The position numbers and the translations under genes were made by a program. Under the pieces are notes generated by a model that had not been told where the DNA came from, ran no database searches, and saw only the letters and a program-made list of their open reading frames with translations. Positions 12,497 through 25,658 of a DNA stretch of 64,000 nucleotides are shown here, piece by piece. How positions within the stretch are numbered: the stretch's first letter is position 1; each line of letters begins with the position of its first letter. The DNA is from Lycorma delicatula. Lineage: Eukaryota > Arthropoda > Insecta > Hemiptera > Fulgoridae. The DNA lies in assembly GCF_047948215.1 (NCBI RefSeq), contig NC_134455.1:296583647-296647646 (forward strand). Reading direction: 5' to 3'.

Positions 12497-13414
12497 ACTT
12501 AACCGACTTCAAAAAAGATTATGTAATCAATCTTTATATTTTTTTTATGCCTGTCGCGCATAACTTTTTTCCTATTAATCCGATTAAAATAAATCTTGTT
12601 GTAATCGACGCAGCTGCTTTTCGCGGTGGTCCATGATGTTTAAAAAAAATCTTTTCGCCGTCTGGTGGATAGGAACAATGAGAATCCTGATATTCTATAA
12701 GTATGCGTCACGTTAGATGATGTTATATGTCTTCTGTCGAGCAGGTAATGTGTTTTTGCACTAGATATTTAGCACCGTTAATCATGAACTTTCCAACTCA
12801 AAATACATTATATACAGACAGCATCGGTAGGGACCGTGGGAATCTTATAATTCTATTTACGCATCAGTTTACGCGGTCTGTTGCGGACTCTCGCAAGATC
12901 GGATAACTAATTTCTTCATAATATTCATAACACTGTTGAAAAATATATCAGTAGTAATCAACGTATCGACGCCTTGAGCGAAGAGTAGCACATTACTCAA
13001 TCCTGCCCAAGGTTTCTAAATCTTTCCCTCTCACCAAGTGCTTTTTTATCGTGTGGGCTATTCAGTTCTTTACGCAGAACTAAGTCACTCGAAGTTAAAC
13101 CGTTTAAGCTGTACTCTACTTAGAGCAACACAAACTTTTCCTTTTGCAAATAATTCTTTTTTCCCCAAATAGCTCTAATGTTCTACCCTGCAATTTGTGC
13201 ACTGTTACAACCCAACTTAAAATTAAAGGTAGCATACGTCTTTCTACATCTCCACATCCTATAATAGCATGAAATTTTGTACTTGCTGATGTAATAGGTA
13301 CACAACCACGTCCATCTCTCATTTTTGTACCTATTGATTGTCATCCAATTTAATTGACACAGCTTTTGATAACTCACCCCTTTCCCGTTGGTCCCTTGGA
13401 GTCGGTTTTTTAAG
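12497..13414. mobile_element. Possible short-TIR element enclosing PIF1-like debris
   Basis: The left end reads cttaaccgacttcaaaaaa and the right end, reverse complemented, cttaaaaaaccgactcc, so the two edges resemble inverted termini. Between them lies a PIF1-like helicase fragment (13116-13400). The boundaries rest on this short imperfect match only. Confidence 0.35.
13116..13400 (-). pseudogene. PIF1-like helicase C-terminal fragment
   Basis: The minus-strand frame reads CVPITSASTKFHA then LPLILSWVVTVHKLQGRTLE, which is helicase motif V/VI of the PIF1 superfamily (family form: LPL.LAWA.T.HK.QG.T). The upstream frame is broken near 13320-13380 and the rest of the enzyme is absent. Such fragments derive from Helitrons or other large DNA transposons, or from a host PIF1 pseudogene. 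Confidence 0.6.
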
Positions 13415-15162
13415 AAAAATAATTATCTTTAATTATTGTATGAGACTTAACTTTATTAAGATGTTTTACAACCTGTTTAGATTTATTATATAATTTTCTA
13501 ATTGTGTTATGATAATTATTTGTTAGTATTTTGAATACGTAATATAAAAATATTAAAATTTGAAAAAAACAATAACGTATCATATACTGAAGTGTTTTCC
13601 AATCAATACAATTCTACAGAAAAATTATATTTATGTATATAATATAAAAAATTACAAGAATAATTGATTGCAAGATTGAATTTTTATATAACTGTTCAGT
13701 GTACTATTTCGATGTTTAAAAATGAATAATTTCTGATCCGCTAGTGTAGTATGTATGTATTTTTGCAAGATTCAATTCGTCGCGCTTTGTTTTTATTGAT
13801 GGCTCGGCCAATAACATAACACTGATTTTCCCTTCTTCTGTTAATATTCCTTTTAATGAACTGAATATGTGATCAAATATCCTTTTACTTTGTCTTATTA
13901 TGGGATTTTCTATAAAAGTGGGATTATAAGTAAATCAAAGGAAATGTTTGATAAACAAATACTACAACGTAGGAAATATTTCAAAATATGTACTTATATA
14001 ACGTAATATATGATCATTTTTCTGCCTTTTTAAAAATTATTATGATGATATCAGATTTTATATTGAACAGTTTTTCACTTGTATAATTGCCTAAAGTGAC
14101 TATTTTTTTTTTTAAGTTCTGGCCGAATCATAATGAATGCGACAACTTCAGTATAATGTTTGTAGCATTAGTGAAACAAAATTTTAAAGTCTTTTTGTAT
14201 GAGTTGTTCTGTTCTTTGTGTACATTTTCACTTTTCGGTGAACTGTGTACGTTATATCGTAAAGGGTAATAGTAATATTACTGCTTACCATCAAGTAAAA
14301 CGATGTCTGTGTGTGATGTAGTCCTTTTAACCAATTTATATTTTGTTTACGTATAGTTTTTTCAAAACTTTTAAAAGGTATGTATTTAACATACATACAT
14401 ACCTTTTAAACGAAATTGTCGAAACTTTGATCGGAATAGTTTGTGGCCAATAATAAGTTAGTTATTTTCTAGTACTTTAACCTCGAGTTTTCTTCTTCAG
14501 TTTTTCTCCAGTAATTTTATTCTATAAACAACAAACAGGATATATAAAAAATTCAGGTGGTTTTAACGCAAAATTGATCTAAATAATTTTACTTTCAAAA
14601 AAGTAAATTTGTAAGCTATTATTTCCAAAATAAATACGTTTTTAAACAAGAAAAAACTATTTCCAAAGTGTCTACATAACTATCAGTTAATAACTGTTAT
14701 GAAGTTGGTAGATTTTTTGAAGCCAGTAGTCATCTATTAAATTTATCATAAATTAATAGAATTTTATGAAACAAATACAAAGTCTCAAGTAGCATTTTTA
14801 GGGTAATAAATTTTATCTTTTAAATTACATACATATAATGTACTTATATATTTAATACATAGTCTATTTATCTGAATTGCACATCTTCCAACAAAATGTC
14901 GAATTTATTCGACATAATAGAAATTAATAATGATTACTTATTACATTCGTGCTATGTATTTCAGTTTATTTCATGTAAATAAAGTTATCCTCTGTCGTGG
15001 CCTCGCCTGTGCCATATGCTTATATAACTTCAAAAATTGGAAATAGATCTTTAGTAACTATATGTGGGCTGGTGCTGTCAGAGTTATCGCTATTCACAAC
15101 TTATCGGATAAAATAAAATGTTTAGATAAAAGGCGTCCAAAATCATTAATGAAATCAGAAGG
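13415..15162. other. AT-rich non-coding DNA with a small perfect inverted repeat
   Basis: 14370-14385 and 14395-14410 are perfect 16-base inverted arms (tttaaaaggtatgtat) with a 9-base spacer. Nothing else is recognised. Confidence 0.5.
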
Positions 15163-15516
15163 CTATTGAAGCTGTTCGAAAACTTCTTTGCTCCCAACCC
15201 AGCAAAGTCCAGGAGTTTTATCATTCCATATTTTGGCGTTGCAATGGTTACATACTCTAATTTTGTTACTTATTTGAATTTCTCTGAAATTCGGATAGTC
15301 AATTTTAGAATGATAATCAAAAGCTGATTTGAGACCTAATATATTTTTCAAAGGTTGAACTCTATTCCGAACCAAACGTACACATTTGACTTCGGTTATT
15401 TGAGAACGTTCTGGCGTATATTTGTATTGTCTACGATCATAAATTCTAGTAATATTAAAAGCTCTTAAAGCTCCTACTGTGATTTCGCCGACCTAGTCTT
15501 TATAAAAATCTACAGT
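15163..15516 (-). pseudogene. Helitron protein N-terminal fragment with CxxC zinc motif
   Basis: An open minus-strand frame of about 117 codons has no start of its own. It contains VGEITVGALRAFNITRIYD, then LKNILGLKSAFDYHSKIDYP, then RVCNHCNAKIWNDKTPGLCW. The CxxC plus NETPGMCC-like signature is typical of the region before the Rep domain in animal Helitron helicases. A stop follows shortly after, and the Rep and helicase domains are missing. Related helicase tails occur at 54490-54830 and possibly 13116-13400. Confidence 0.65.
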
Positions 15517-15649
15517 TTTTATAAGTAGACTTTAATAAATAGCGAAATCTACTTTGTTCGCCTGAGGGTGGGTTCTTACGGGTTGATGCTCGTAAACAAT
15601 AACATTAAGTTTAGTAAAACACATAATAACCTTTTGAGGAAGCCGATAT

Positions 15650-16170
15650 TGACATACGAGGGTAAGTCAATTATTATCCGCAATGTAGTTATAAATTTTA
15701 TTGCAATACAAATAGGAAACTTACATATACATCATTTTTCAAATGCGCAGCGAGCCAGGAATGCACCGCTTCTTTCACTGTTTCATCCCGAGGTAAATCG
15801 ATGGCCCCTTAATGCCCCTTTGAGTGGACTAAACAAGTGTTAGTCAGAAGGGACAAGATCAGGATTATACGGAGGATGAGCCAGTACTTCAAAGTTGACT
15901 TTCTGGAGCGTTTCAGCCGTGTGGGTAGCAGTATGTCGCCGGGCATTGTCGTGCAACAATACAATACCTCGACAGCAGTCCTCGGCGTTTGCTTCGAATT
16001 GCACGCTTCAGCTTGGCAGTAAGCATCTCACTATAACGCGCACTGTTTATTGTCGTGCCCCTTTAGTCTTAATGTTCCAGTACTGGGCCTTGTGAGTCCA
16101 AAAAAACCGTAAGCATCAGTTTTCCTGCGAATGGTTGGGCCTTGAACTTTTTTTTTGCAGAGCGAATTTG
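15650..16170 (-). pseudogene. mariner transposase, C-terminal half, decayed
   Basis: The reverse complement gives KKKFKAQPFAGKLMLTVFLD, GTTINSARYSEMLTAKLKRA and IRSKRRGLLS; then, after a +1 shift, LLHDNARRHTATHTAETLQK, VNFEVLAHPPYNPDLVPSD and a stop, then HLFSPLKGALRGHRF. The second and third catalytic aspartates (HDNA; PSD) are present. The first lies in the missing N-terminal half. The outer edge near 15657 reads acgagggtaagtcaattatt, resembling a mariner terminus. Truncated upstream where repeat copy B begins. Confidence 0.8.
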
Positions 16171-16197
16171 GATGTTTCCATTACCAACAGATTTTTT

Positions 16198-16767
16198 TTG
16201 TTATTACTAAATTATTATTTGTTGCAATTTTTTTTTACAATCAGAGATTAATAATTATTAATAAATCAATATATTTAAATTAAAAAAAAAAGTTAAAAAA
16301 AAAAGAAATGAAGTCAGATTCGAACCGATGTGCCGTCCAATTATAAGATCCAAATATTTCATTAATTATAATTTAATTTTGCTCTAACTCTGGAACTAGT
16401 GAAAATAAGTACCACTTATGATACATCGTTGAAAAGCTCTTAATGAGAGCTTATTATTGCAGTTGGAAAATTAGTTCAATTTTTTTTTTAAATTTGGGCT
16501 TTTTTGGACACTTTTGGTTTAGTCTTGCAATCAAAAGGCGAGGTGCACAATTAGATGTTATAACACTCCTAAATCCAAAATTTCAACATCCTATGGGCTA
16601 ATCGTTTTTAGTTATGCATGATACATATGTACGTACGTACAGACGTCACGCCGAAACTAGTCAGAATGGATTCAGGAGTCGTCAAAATGAACATTTCCTT
16701 TGAAATCTGAAAACCGGAATTTTTCGCGATCACAATACTTTGTTTACTTTCTACAAGGACGTAAAAA
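16198..16767 (-). mobile_element. TIR-bearing dispersed repeat, copy B (truncated)
   Basis: Matches copies A, C and D in reverse orientation (gattcgaaccgatgtgcc, aaatatttcattaatta, tttcaacatcctatgggcta, cgtacagacgtcacgccgaa, ttttcgcgatcacaatactt). The right end carries the terminal ctttctacaaggacgtaaa. The left end lacks roughly the last 90 bases of the family and abuts the mariner relic. Confidence 0.7.
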
Positions 16768-17383
16768 GGAAAACATTGGGGATAAAACTGTGTCAAAAAA
16801 TCAATAAATAGCTAAAAATGTTCAGGATTTTGAAGCTTATAGTTGTAAAAGTTTTTGTTATGGTAAGTAAAAAAAGTATGGTAAATTCGTGAACGTTATG
16901 TAACATTTTTGCGACAGGCCGTAGGCCCGACGATTATTATTACGTACAATAAAATATATGTACGAGTATACTTTAAGATAAAATAATACTTCAGTGTTTA
17001 AACATTAAAAAAAAATTTAATTATTATTTAAATATTAAAAATATCATTTTTTTCAAAAATATCGAACGTGATTTTATATCCCAGTTAATGTTCTAGTTAA
17101 TCTATTATTTTATTTCATTACTGACGTTCTTGCCCATTCTACTAAAACTGAGTAAAAGGTATAAAAATAATTCTAAAAAAATTCCGACTTATTATTTAAT
17201 AAGAAAAAAGCTTGATCTGATCATATTAATAATCAGAATTTAAAAAATTGTATAGTAACCATTATTATAACGGGGATGAAGTGATGTTGTTCGAAAAAGA
17301 TAACTCTAAAGTAGGTGTTTCATTTAGTTTTATTTTATTTTTTAATTTTTATTGTACAATTCTTTTAATTAGCTTACGAAAAA

Positions 17384-17387
<4 letters not shown>

Positions 17388-17441
<54 letters not shown>
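17388..17441. repeat. (TA)n microsatellite
   Basis: About 27 uninterrupted TA units. Confidence 0.97.
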
Positions 17442-17442
<1 letters not shown>

Positions 17443-20400
17443 GGCCGAGTTGGTCGAGAAAAATGAATGGCTTGTTGTTAGGTACGCAGTAGGAAATTTT
17501 ATCAAGCTTTTTGTCTAATTTACGATGAGAGTAAAGTCGAGCTCTGTTGAAAAATTGTCAAAACGTAGTATTGCAATTTTTCAATTTTTTTATAGTCTAC
17601 TCTAAAGAAACGAAATGAAATTTCATTGGTTAATAGAAGCGTGATTAGGAAATAAAATTTTAAGACAACCTTCAATTGTTGCTGGTTTTTTGAAGCGAGT
17701 TATTAAGCGTCAAACTCATAGGAAAAAATGTAGCGCATCTAATACTTATATATTTTTTTTTTTTTTAACTGTTTAGCTAAATCTATTCCAAACAAAACAT
17801 TCTAAGAATCTAATTAGTATTATAGTGTGCTATTTTAAAAAAATATAATTATTTGGGTTATAGTTGTACGAAAATTATTATTGTTATTAATTTTTAATAG
17901 GTAAAAATAATATCATTTAAGGTAGTGTTATACTGAAGAGGCTGAAATTTTATAATTGATGCGTCCATTGAATCGAACCAAAATTTAGTAAACGGGAAGC
18001 TGATAGACTTAACAGTAGAAGGAAACCGGTACCACTTCAACATCATTGTGATTTTTATATTGCGGTAGCTTTGTTTCAAAAAAAGAGGAAGTGCGATGAG
18101 CAGAGCAGAAATAGAGATGAAAAACTCAATGAAGTGGGTCACAACGTAATCGGATTGAATTGAAAAGCCAGGAATATTGCTTTGTACAGTAATAATTTTA
18201 AAGAATCTAACGGAAAGCTGCTGAGCTTGATCCAGTGAACCGTAGTTTTAAAATGGATCGGCTTAACTATGTTGAGAATTCTTTGTTTAATCTTCACTGT
18301 GTATTAATGCATTTAGATGCGCGCGCACGAAGGCACTTACTTGTGAAACCGTTATCTTGTTATTTCTTTCTTTTCTTTTTATTATTATTTTTTTATTTAA
18401 ATGAAGACTGGTATTTTCTCTGAATCATGATTTTTGTTTCATTTTCATCATTTTTAAATAACTTAAGAGAGAAATGTTAAATTTTAAACTTCAGTCACAA
18501 TGTTAGCGCAATTTTTGTTGTACGTTCAGGAAATGAAAAACATAAATTTTTCTCTTGTTATTCACAATTTGATTATCTTAAAATCTGTCGAAAATGTTAT
18601 TTTCGCCTGTTTAATGTGTATGTAAATTACATGCCATCATAATCTTACGATTACAGGAGTTTTTTCATGAAGCGCATATCATTCCTGAAATGCAACACTC
18701 ATTCTCAAGAATATCGGGCATCCCATAACGCTGAAAGTGAGGAGTGAAGTAGTTTTTTCACCATTATATTTCTCACCAGCTGATGATAACAGCGTACCAA
18801 ATTCACTGACATGCACGTGGTACACAGCACTACAAATAACACTTCCAGTTTTTTCACCGTGGGAATGGCTGCGTAATGGGCATCAGTAATTTGAAAGAAA
18901 AAATTATGATTGGTGCCTCTTGAACCTCAGATAGCTTACATACATCTTAATCATAAAAAACTGGGTGTCTGAGAATTTCACACGTCTATTCATTATGGGA
19001 ATATTTATTTAGCGATATTATCACTTTTTATAAACAACGCAAATTTATTAATTTCTTTTTTTGTTGGGAATACTTTATATTAATTTATTTATTTAAAGTT
19101 TTTTTTTAATATTTATATTTACGTTTACTAATTCCTTCTAATATAGGGTTAATTATTTCTAATTAAATTGAGCGTGTTGTACATTTTTATGTTTTATAAA
19201 GGCTTCTTGAGTGGTTTTTTAGGGGTGGACTGGTGAGGGAATTTGATTGAAAAAATTCTTTTATAAACCACATTTCTTATATTTGTTTGAATTATCGTCA
19301 TAAATTGTACGATGAATTTATTATACCAAATTAGAGACGGTATATAAAAAAACACAAAATATAAATTCAAAACGCTGTCGTACGTATCACATTACATTAG
19401 TTAATGAAAAAATTCATTTATTATTTCTTTTTTAACTGTTGCTCTTTAGTTAGTCGGGCATATTTTTTTTACAGTTTATATTTCGTAGTTTTATTTATAA
19501 TAAGTGTTTCTCTAGATGTAAATTGTTCGAGGGTATTTTAGTAAAATAAAAATAAATTTGATACGTAAACAGTAAGTAGAAAATAGAAAAGAAAAGATTT
19601 GGCCACGGATGGAGTTACTAAACCGATGGTTTGAAAATCTGCAAAGAACTTTCTCGCACAGCAGACTGGCCTTGGAGCCGAAGCGTTTTACGGACTGGAC
19701 TTATACCCGACGCCGGAAGGCACAGCGAGGAAAAATAGTATATAATTTTATCCATCAGTCAAGTTACGGAATAAATATTTAATATTTTGTGTAAAAAGTT
19801 TCCAAATGGCTGAAATTACTGTAATAAAGAAAAACAGTGATCATGTTTTCTTATTTATGAGATAAAAACTGTTGAACGCATAAGCTTGTTGAAAACCGTA
19901 GTTTTTAACATTATGCATTTTTAACGAGCCTTCCTTAACGTCTTTGTACCCCAAGAATTGTAGCACGGATTAATTTCACAGAGGTAGCAGAAAGCAGGGA
20001 AAAATTTTTCGCGAGGCGATTCTCGCTATCGAACCGTTTTTTGACCTGTGTTTATATGATGGACCTTTTTCTTATTTTTGGCTATAGTATCCTCTCCCGA
20101 GGAATTTCGGTGGAATTTGGAATTACCTGTATATACTTTTCTTAAGCTAGCCGAATCTATTTTTAGGGAAATAGTGGTTGGTTTTAGAATAAAAATTAAT
20201 TTAGCTGAAATTAACTGAAACAATTTTACTTACGAGTATATAAAAACAAATTTATTTATTAGTTACTCCATTGTTCTGTGAAGACTTATCAAATAGATCC
20301 TGTAAATGGAAGTCTTGTTAGCGTAGGCTTACGTTTAGTTTTGTTTTTCTTATATTCTTTTCTAAAGTAAATAAACGATTAAAAAAGGTAAATATTTCAT

Positions 20401-20630
20401 ATCTGTTCCGATATGTGCTTTTAAATATATGTATTTTAGTGTTATAATTTATATACTTTATAGAACGTTTTCGTTATATTTCTTTTTTTTTAATGTTTTT
20501 GTATTCTTTATCGTCGTGTATACCCGTCTTATTATTGTTATCTTGAAAATCGTTGCTGCTTATTTGCTGAAAAAATGTATGAGGTTTGTTCTAAGGAAAG
20601 AGGGACTTACGTGGTTATATGTAACTCTAC
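17442..20630. other. AT-rich non-coding DNA
   Basis: No supported gene. 18660-18920 and 19600-19740 are less AT-rich than their surroundings. The latter has a short plus-strand open frame (WFENLQRTFSHSRLALEPKR...) with no recognised homologue. Confidence 0.45.
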
Positions 20631-21030
20631 TGTTTCGCCTCCCATCGACCGTGCCACCCGCCGCCGACCATCACCCGCTTCCTCGTGACCCGCTTGTGAT
20701 GTCTCTGCCCATTTGTCTCCATTCGTAGAAATCACAAACTGCACACAGATCACGTTTTGTTCCTCTCCATTTTCCCTGTTATGTGAACATATTACCGTAA
20801 ATAAACTACATCAGATCAATCTGTTTGACAGCACCGCTCCACTCACCTGTGTCTCCTCTATAATAGTTGCGGTTTGTTATCTGTTTGTTCGTAAATAATA
20901 GCTGAGCAGCATTAATCCTGCTTATCGCGACCAATATTTACTCTGTAACATTTACGCGCATCGACACACACATTAATACACGCCAAAACGAGCTAAATAT
21001 TAGTATACTTACCGTTTAGAAAATATTTGT
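20631..21030. promoter_or_regulatory. GC/CpG-enriched segment with clustered TF-like motifs
   Basis: 20640-20715 is markedly richer in C and CpG than anything nearby. The next 300 bases contain matches to forkhead (gtaaataaac), Hth/Meis (tgacag), E-box (cacctg), Runt (tgcggtt) and K50 homeodomain (taatcc) sites. Single motifs are frequent by chance. The cluster and composition make an enhancer or 5' exon possible, but no gene could be attached to it. Confidence 0.3.
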
Positions 21031-24000
21031 AAATTTAAATTAATTTTGCTCGCTCGTATCGACAAATTTACAAATCTTATTTTTTTAGAATTTTTTATTA
21101 TCGGATATTTATAAGGCTGATGTAAATTTATTTGCTTCACAAAAGTTAATGGCAGTTATTTATTACAAAAGCGGTATGAGTTAGGTTGTAGTGATAACGT
21201 TTTGCTTAAAAAATTAATTAAGGTTTTTAACCGAGGTTAAAAATACTAACAAGTTTCTAGAATATTTTTTAATATATTTAGTCAATTTAATTACAAAATT
21301 AATCTACGAATGAATTAACTGACGTAAATGACAGGAAATTCTGAAAACTGACTTTTGTTCGAGATATACAATAGGTGTTCGCAAATCCCAGTTGTATTAC
21401 CTTATTTACTTATAGAAAATTGTTTTTTGAAGTTTAATTGTATTACTACTTCTTCTGGATTTTCATTGGACTACTAAATGAATATTCCTTTAATAAATGT
21501 TTCGTTTATGGAATCATTTGTTCCATTTCTACTCATTCGTCATCAAATAAAACCGAATTACAATATTTTGATTTTCTTAAATTAAAATTATTTAGCATTT
21601 CTCTCATACTTTAGTCCGTGGTATCCCTGTTTTGAAGTGGAATTTATTGTTGAGTTGAGAACTCAGCTGTAATCTTTTATTTGAATAAGACTTATTTCTA
21701 CAGGTCATACTATGTACGTCCTGTGTATTGGATGCAGTTTGCTGTATGACGAAACATAACGTCATACAGGACGTTAAATAATAAAGCAACTTTTTAAAAT
21801 AACTTTCCTTAAATGGTAAGTGATGAAAGACGGTGAAAATATTGTTGATAAATTAATATTCTGTGTTGAAATGTTCAGTCGTATTTGCGTGATGCAGTCC
21901 TGGAATTTTCATTACAAAAACTATAAATGTAAATAATGTTGTCATTTGAAAATTGAATTGGCATTCTGTAATTATGTAATACAAAAGGTAAAAACTGTAT
22001 TCAGCGTACCCGTAGTTTTGACAGATTAATCGTTTTCTGTATTACGAGTGAAATTAGTCGTTCTTTGATATGAATTCAGTAGATATTGTTGGTATTTCCA
22101 TCTAGCACCATATTTATTTTATTGTTGTACTATCTTATTATTATACTCAGCCGATTGTCATTAATTGTTACTTTTATTATAGGTATATGATGTACATGAA
22201 AAAGGATAAGCATACTGCATTATTCTTATAATTATTTTATTATTTAAAAAAGTATATTAAATAATTTCATATAATTCAACATAATAATTCATGTCAAATA
22301 ATTATTAAATTGTTGGAAATACATGATTGTTAGTTGTTGTTTGTGTAATTTCTTATTCTGTTTTTGATTCCTTTTGAGTGAAAATTAATTAATTTTTTGT
22401 TGTTTTTTATTTACCACAATTTGTTGAAAATTAATCTTCATATTAATTCAAAATAAATCTTCTTAAATTATCTGTATATTCTATTTTTTATCTTTGTAAA
22501 CAGTATAACCAATTTTATTTATTTCAATCGTAAATAATGTAGTATTTTTTGCTAGTTTTTCACATTGATTTTTTTACTTATTACATTTCACTAGCATACA
22601 TTCTGATAATTTTATATTGACAAAGATTAGGAATGAATATAAATTAACAGAATATAACAACGAGAAAACCTTAATGCTTTGCAGATTAAAATGGTATTTT
22701 TTGTTGCAGTCTTGATTGAAGAGCTTTGTGGTGTATTGCATGAAGTTTCAAAAAATGTAGATTATCAATTGAATAAAACAAAGGTAATACCGTAAAGAGA
22801 TTATTTAGTCTTGGGCACGAAGTTATAGAAGGAACCGGTAAACTGATGTAATGCTTAAACGGATGGAGATGAATTAATTGAGCGAATAAATTTTGATGGC
22901 AATCATTTGGAATAATAAAACGATTTATCTCTAAATTAATAATATATCTGTAAAATAAGACCACTGACTTATTTAATTATGGAAAGAGTCAGGAAATTGG
23001 GAAGAGTGATAATAGGAGTAGTTAAGGAATAAAAAAAGCCAGTTTATAAATCAAAGTGAGTTTGAGGATATCGGAAAAAATCTTATCCTATCAATAAATG
23101 GAAGTATAGAGGAATGTTACACGAATATTTGTTGTGTGATGGACTAGAAGAATATTTAATTGGTACCCATATAAAGAAAAATAAAAGTACGGTAGACCCG
23201 TGAGAAGGTTTACAAAAAGGATACAAAAGTATCCCCAGTTCTAGGAATGCCTGAAGATCGGAATATAATATTGATAGGTCAAAAAAAAAACAATATTGAG
23301 AAGATGGAACTTTATGGTTTAAATTGTTTATTTCTCTATCAGACGACTATAATCCTTTAATGATGATGATGATGCTATTAAACGGGGATGATAGTTATTT
23401 CACGAGATATGTTTGAGGTGGCCTGGTTGGACTCAGGGGAATGGTCTGTTTTGTTTTATATCGCTAAACAGATTATACTGTGTAGTAAACACTCTCTTTG
23501 CTGTCCAGTCTATACGTTTGTAATTACTCTTACTCGCACGTTTTGATCGATGCTAATATCTTTTTCATTCTACGTATTCCATCGATGTAGCGTTAATTTG
23601 AAGAAACAATCGCAGAGATAATATGTAAAATAACATTTAAAAAAGATATCAAATTTAAAAAAGCCGCACTGAGAATTATAAAAAAAATTCTTTTGAAATT
23701 TTTTTAAATGTTTACTTTTTGATGTCTGAACCAATTAATGGTAATTAAGTTTGTTATTTGTTTTTAATTTGACGCTGACCTCAAAAAAGACCAAAATTTA
23801 AAGAATTGAAAAATATCATTTTTTACTTGTTAAGCTTGTTTGAAATAAATGTCATTTTTTATAAATTAATTTCAGATTTTAACTCTTTATTTAAAATTTG
23901 GGTAGGTCTACAAAAGTAACGCCTATTTGAAAAAAACTTCAATAAATTCATGGGCAAGAAAAACTCCTTATTAAAGATAAAAAAAGAGGTGAAAGGAAAC

Positions 24001-24819
24001 AACATAAAGATTTTTTAGCGATAGTGAGCTAAAATTTTCTGAAATGCGAAAATATGCATTATTTGTTTGAATGCATTTTGATTAAAATAAGATTAGGAAT
24101 GGAGTGAAACCACGTAAAAACGCTGAAGCTGAATCTCTGGAAGATGAAAATAGTTATGTGTATTTTTATTGTAAGTTTCCCTTATCAGTTTCTCGAATTT
24201 TCTCGTAAAAATACCACAAATATCTCACATTATATCAGTTGATTTTTTATTATTCCATTTCTCTAGCATACACTCTACTGATGATTTTAGATTGAAAAAG
24301 ATTAGTAATGAATATTAGTTAACAGAATATAAGTACGAGAAAGACTTACGCCCTAAATACATTGCACTCTATTTTGGGCAGGCTAGTAAAAAAATTCTTT
24401 TAACAGAAAAAAATGTTTGATTTTATTTTTAAACTTCCACTGGAAAAAATTGAACTGGACCCCCAGAGGATCTTCTTGTACAAAACAATAAAACAACTGA
24501 GATCATGCGATGAATAATAAAAAAAATAATTGAAGCACGTTTGAAAAAACTAAGGCTTGAATAAATACAAAAAAAGTCTGTAAGGATTGCAAAAATTTCC
24601 CGGGCACTGTGTTTTTATTCAGCAAAATTTTGAAATGGAAATAATACAATAAAATTAAGTTTTTAGATAAAATTTGTTTAGTTTTAAATAGAAATTGTAA
24701 ATAATATTAAAATTATTCAGCTTATATGAATGCAGAAATAAATATTTATATAATGCTGTGAAGATAATATTTTAAATAGAATGAATGAAAATAGAATATT
24801 ATATTACCATCACAGTTTT
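21031..24819. other. AT-rich non-coding DNA with a local direct duplication
   Basis: 22560-22685 and 24236-24365 share the pattern ctagcatacattctgat...agattaggaatgaatat...agttaacagaatataa...acgagaaa in the same orientation. A small hairpin (ctgtatgacg/cgtcatacag) sits at 21741-21768. No gene seen. Confidence 0.45.
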
Positions 24820-25515
24820 GAAAAATAGGTTTCCGATGTTTTGTAAATTTGGGGGCTCATGTTTTAGGTTTTTTAATGATTAAAAGTTTTATGAAATTGA
24901 TTTTAAATTAAAAAAAAAAATTTATCGATTTTTTTTTTTTCTAATTTGGGAGCTCCTGATTAGAGGAGTAATACGTTTTTTTTGTTGGTCTATTGTTTAC
25001 CAAATTACGTTTCGAGCAATTAAAATTTGAAATTGCGAAAACTTTTTTTTCATTTTGAGGGCTCCCATACTCAGGGGGAAGCATTCGGGTAAAATTAATT
25101 TTTAAGAAAATTTTCCCTAAGTGGTGATATTAAATTTTAAAAAAGAACTTATGAAAGTTGTTTAAAAATTCTAAATAAATTCTAAATTGTTCATAATTCT
25201 AAATAAATAAAGATGTAATTTTATAGGAAGGGATGAAACTTTTTGGTTGCTTTTTTTTCAAGAAAATTAAACAATAAGGGCTATCAAAAAATTAAGATTT
25301 TTTTACATTTTTAATGCAATAGGTAACTTACGCGATGGATTTAAATTTAAAATAATTTTGAATTAAAAAAATTTTTTTTGTTACCACAAACCACTGGAGT
25401 GAGATCGGCAAAGAATTTTTGTAGTGGTTTGAAGGGCTAATGATGAAGAAAATATAAAAATGTAAAAAAAAATTAACTCATTAACTCCTTTTCTGAAGCA
25501 AGATATAAATATAAA
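24820..25515 (+). repeat. Dispersed AT-rich repeat with GGGAGCTC blocks, copy 1
   Basis: Shares ordered blocks with the reverse complement of 51540-52260: attgattttaaa, ttgggagctcc, aaatttgaaattgc, attttgagggct, aagcatt...aaaattaatttgtaagaaaa, ggatttaaatttaaa, aaccactggagtg, atagtggtttg and cttttctgaagcaagatata. No coding capacity, and no family recognised. Confidence 0.65.
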
Positions 25516-25658
25516 TGCATAGTCATTTTTTGGGAAGGAATATTAAATAAAACGTTTTGGTAATTTACGATCTTGATAAAAGAAAAAACGAATTTTGTCA
25601 GGAAAACCTTTTGCTAAAGTCCTCCCGTCAACCTTATGAGAGATCAAAGAGCAGAGGA

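Noticed and set aside
15568..16095. Plus-strand open frames
   Set aside because: Antisense shadows of the mariner transposase on the minus strand.
20429..20728. 99-codon plus-strand frame
   Set aside because: The first two thirds are T-driven hydrophobic codons. Only the last part lies in the GC-rich patch, and no domain is visible.
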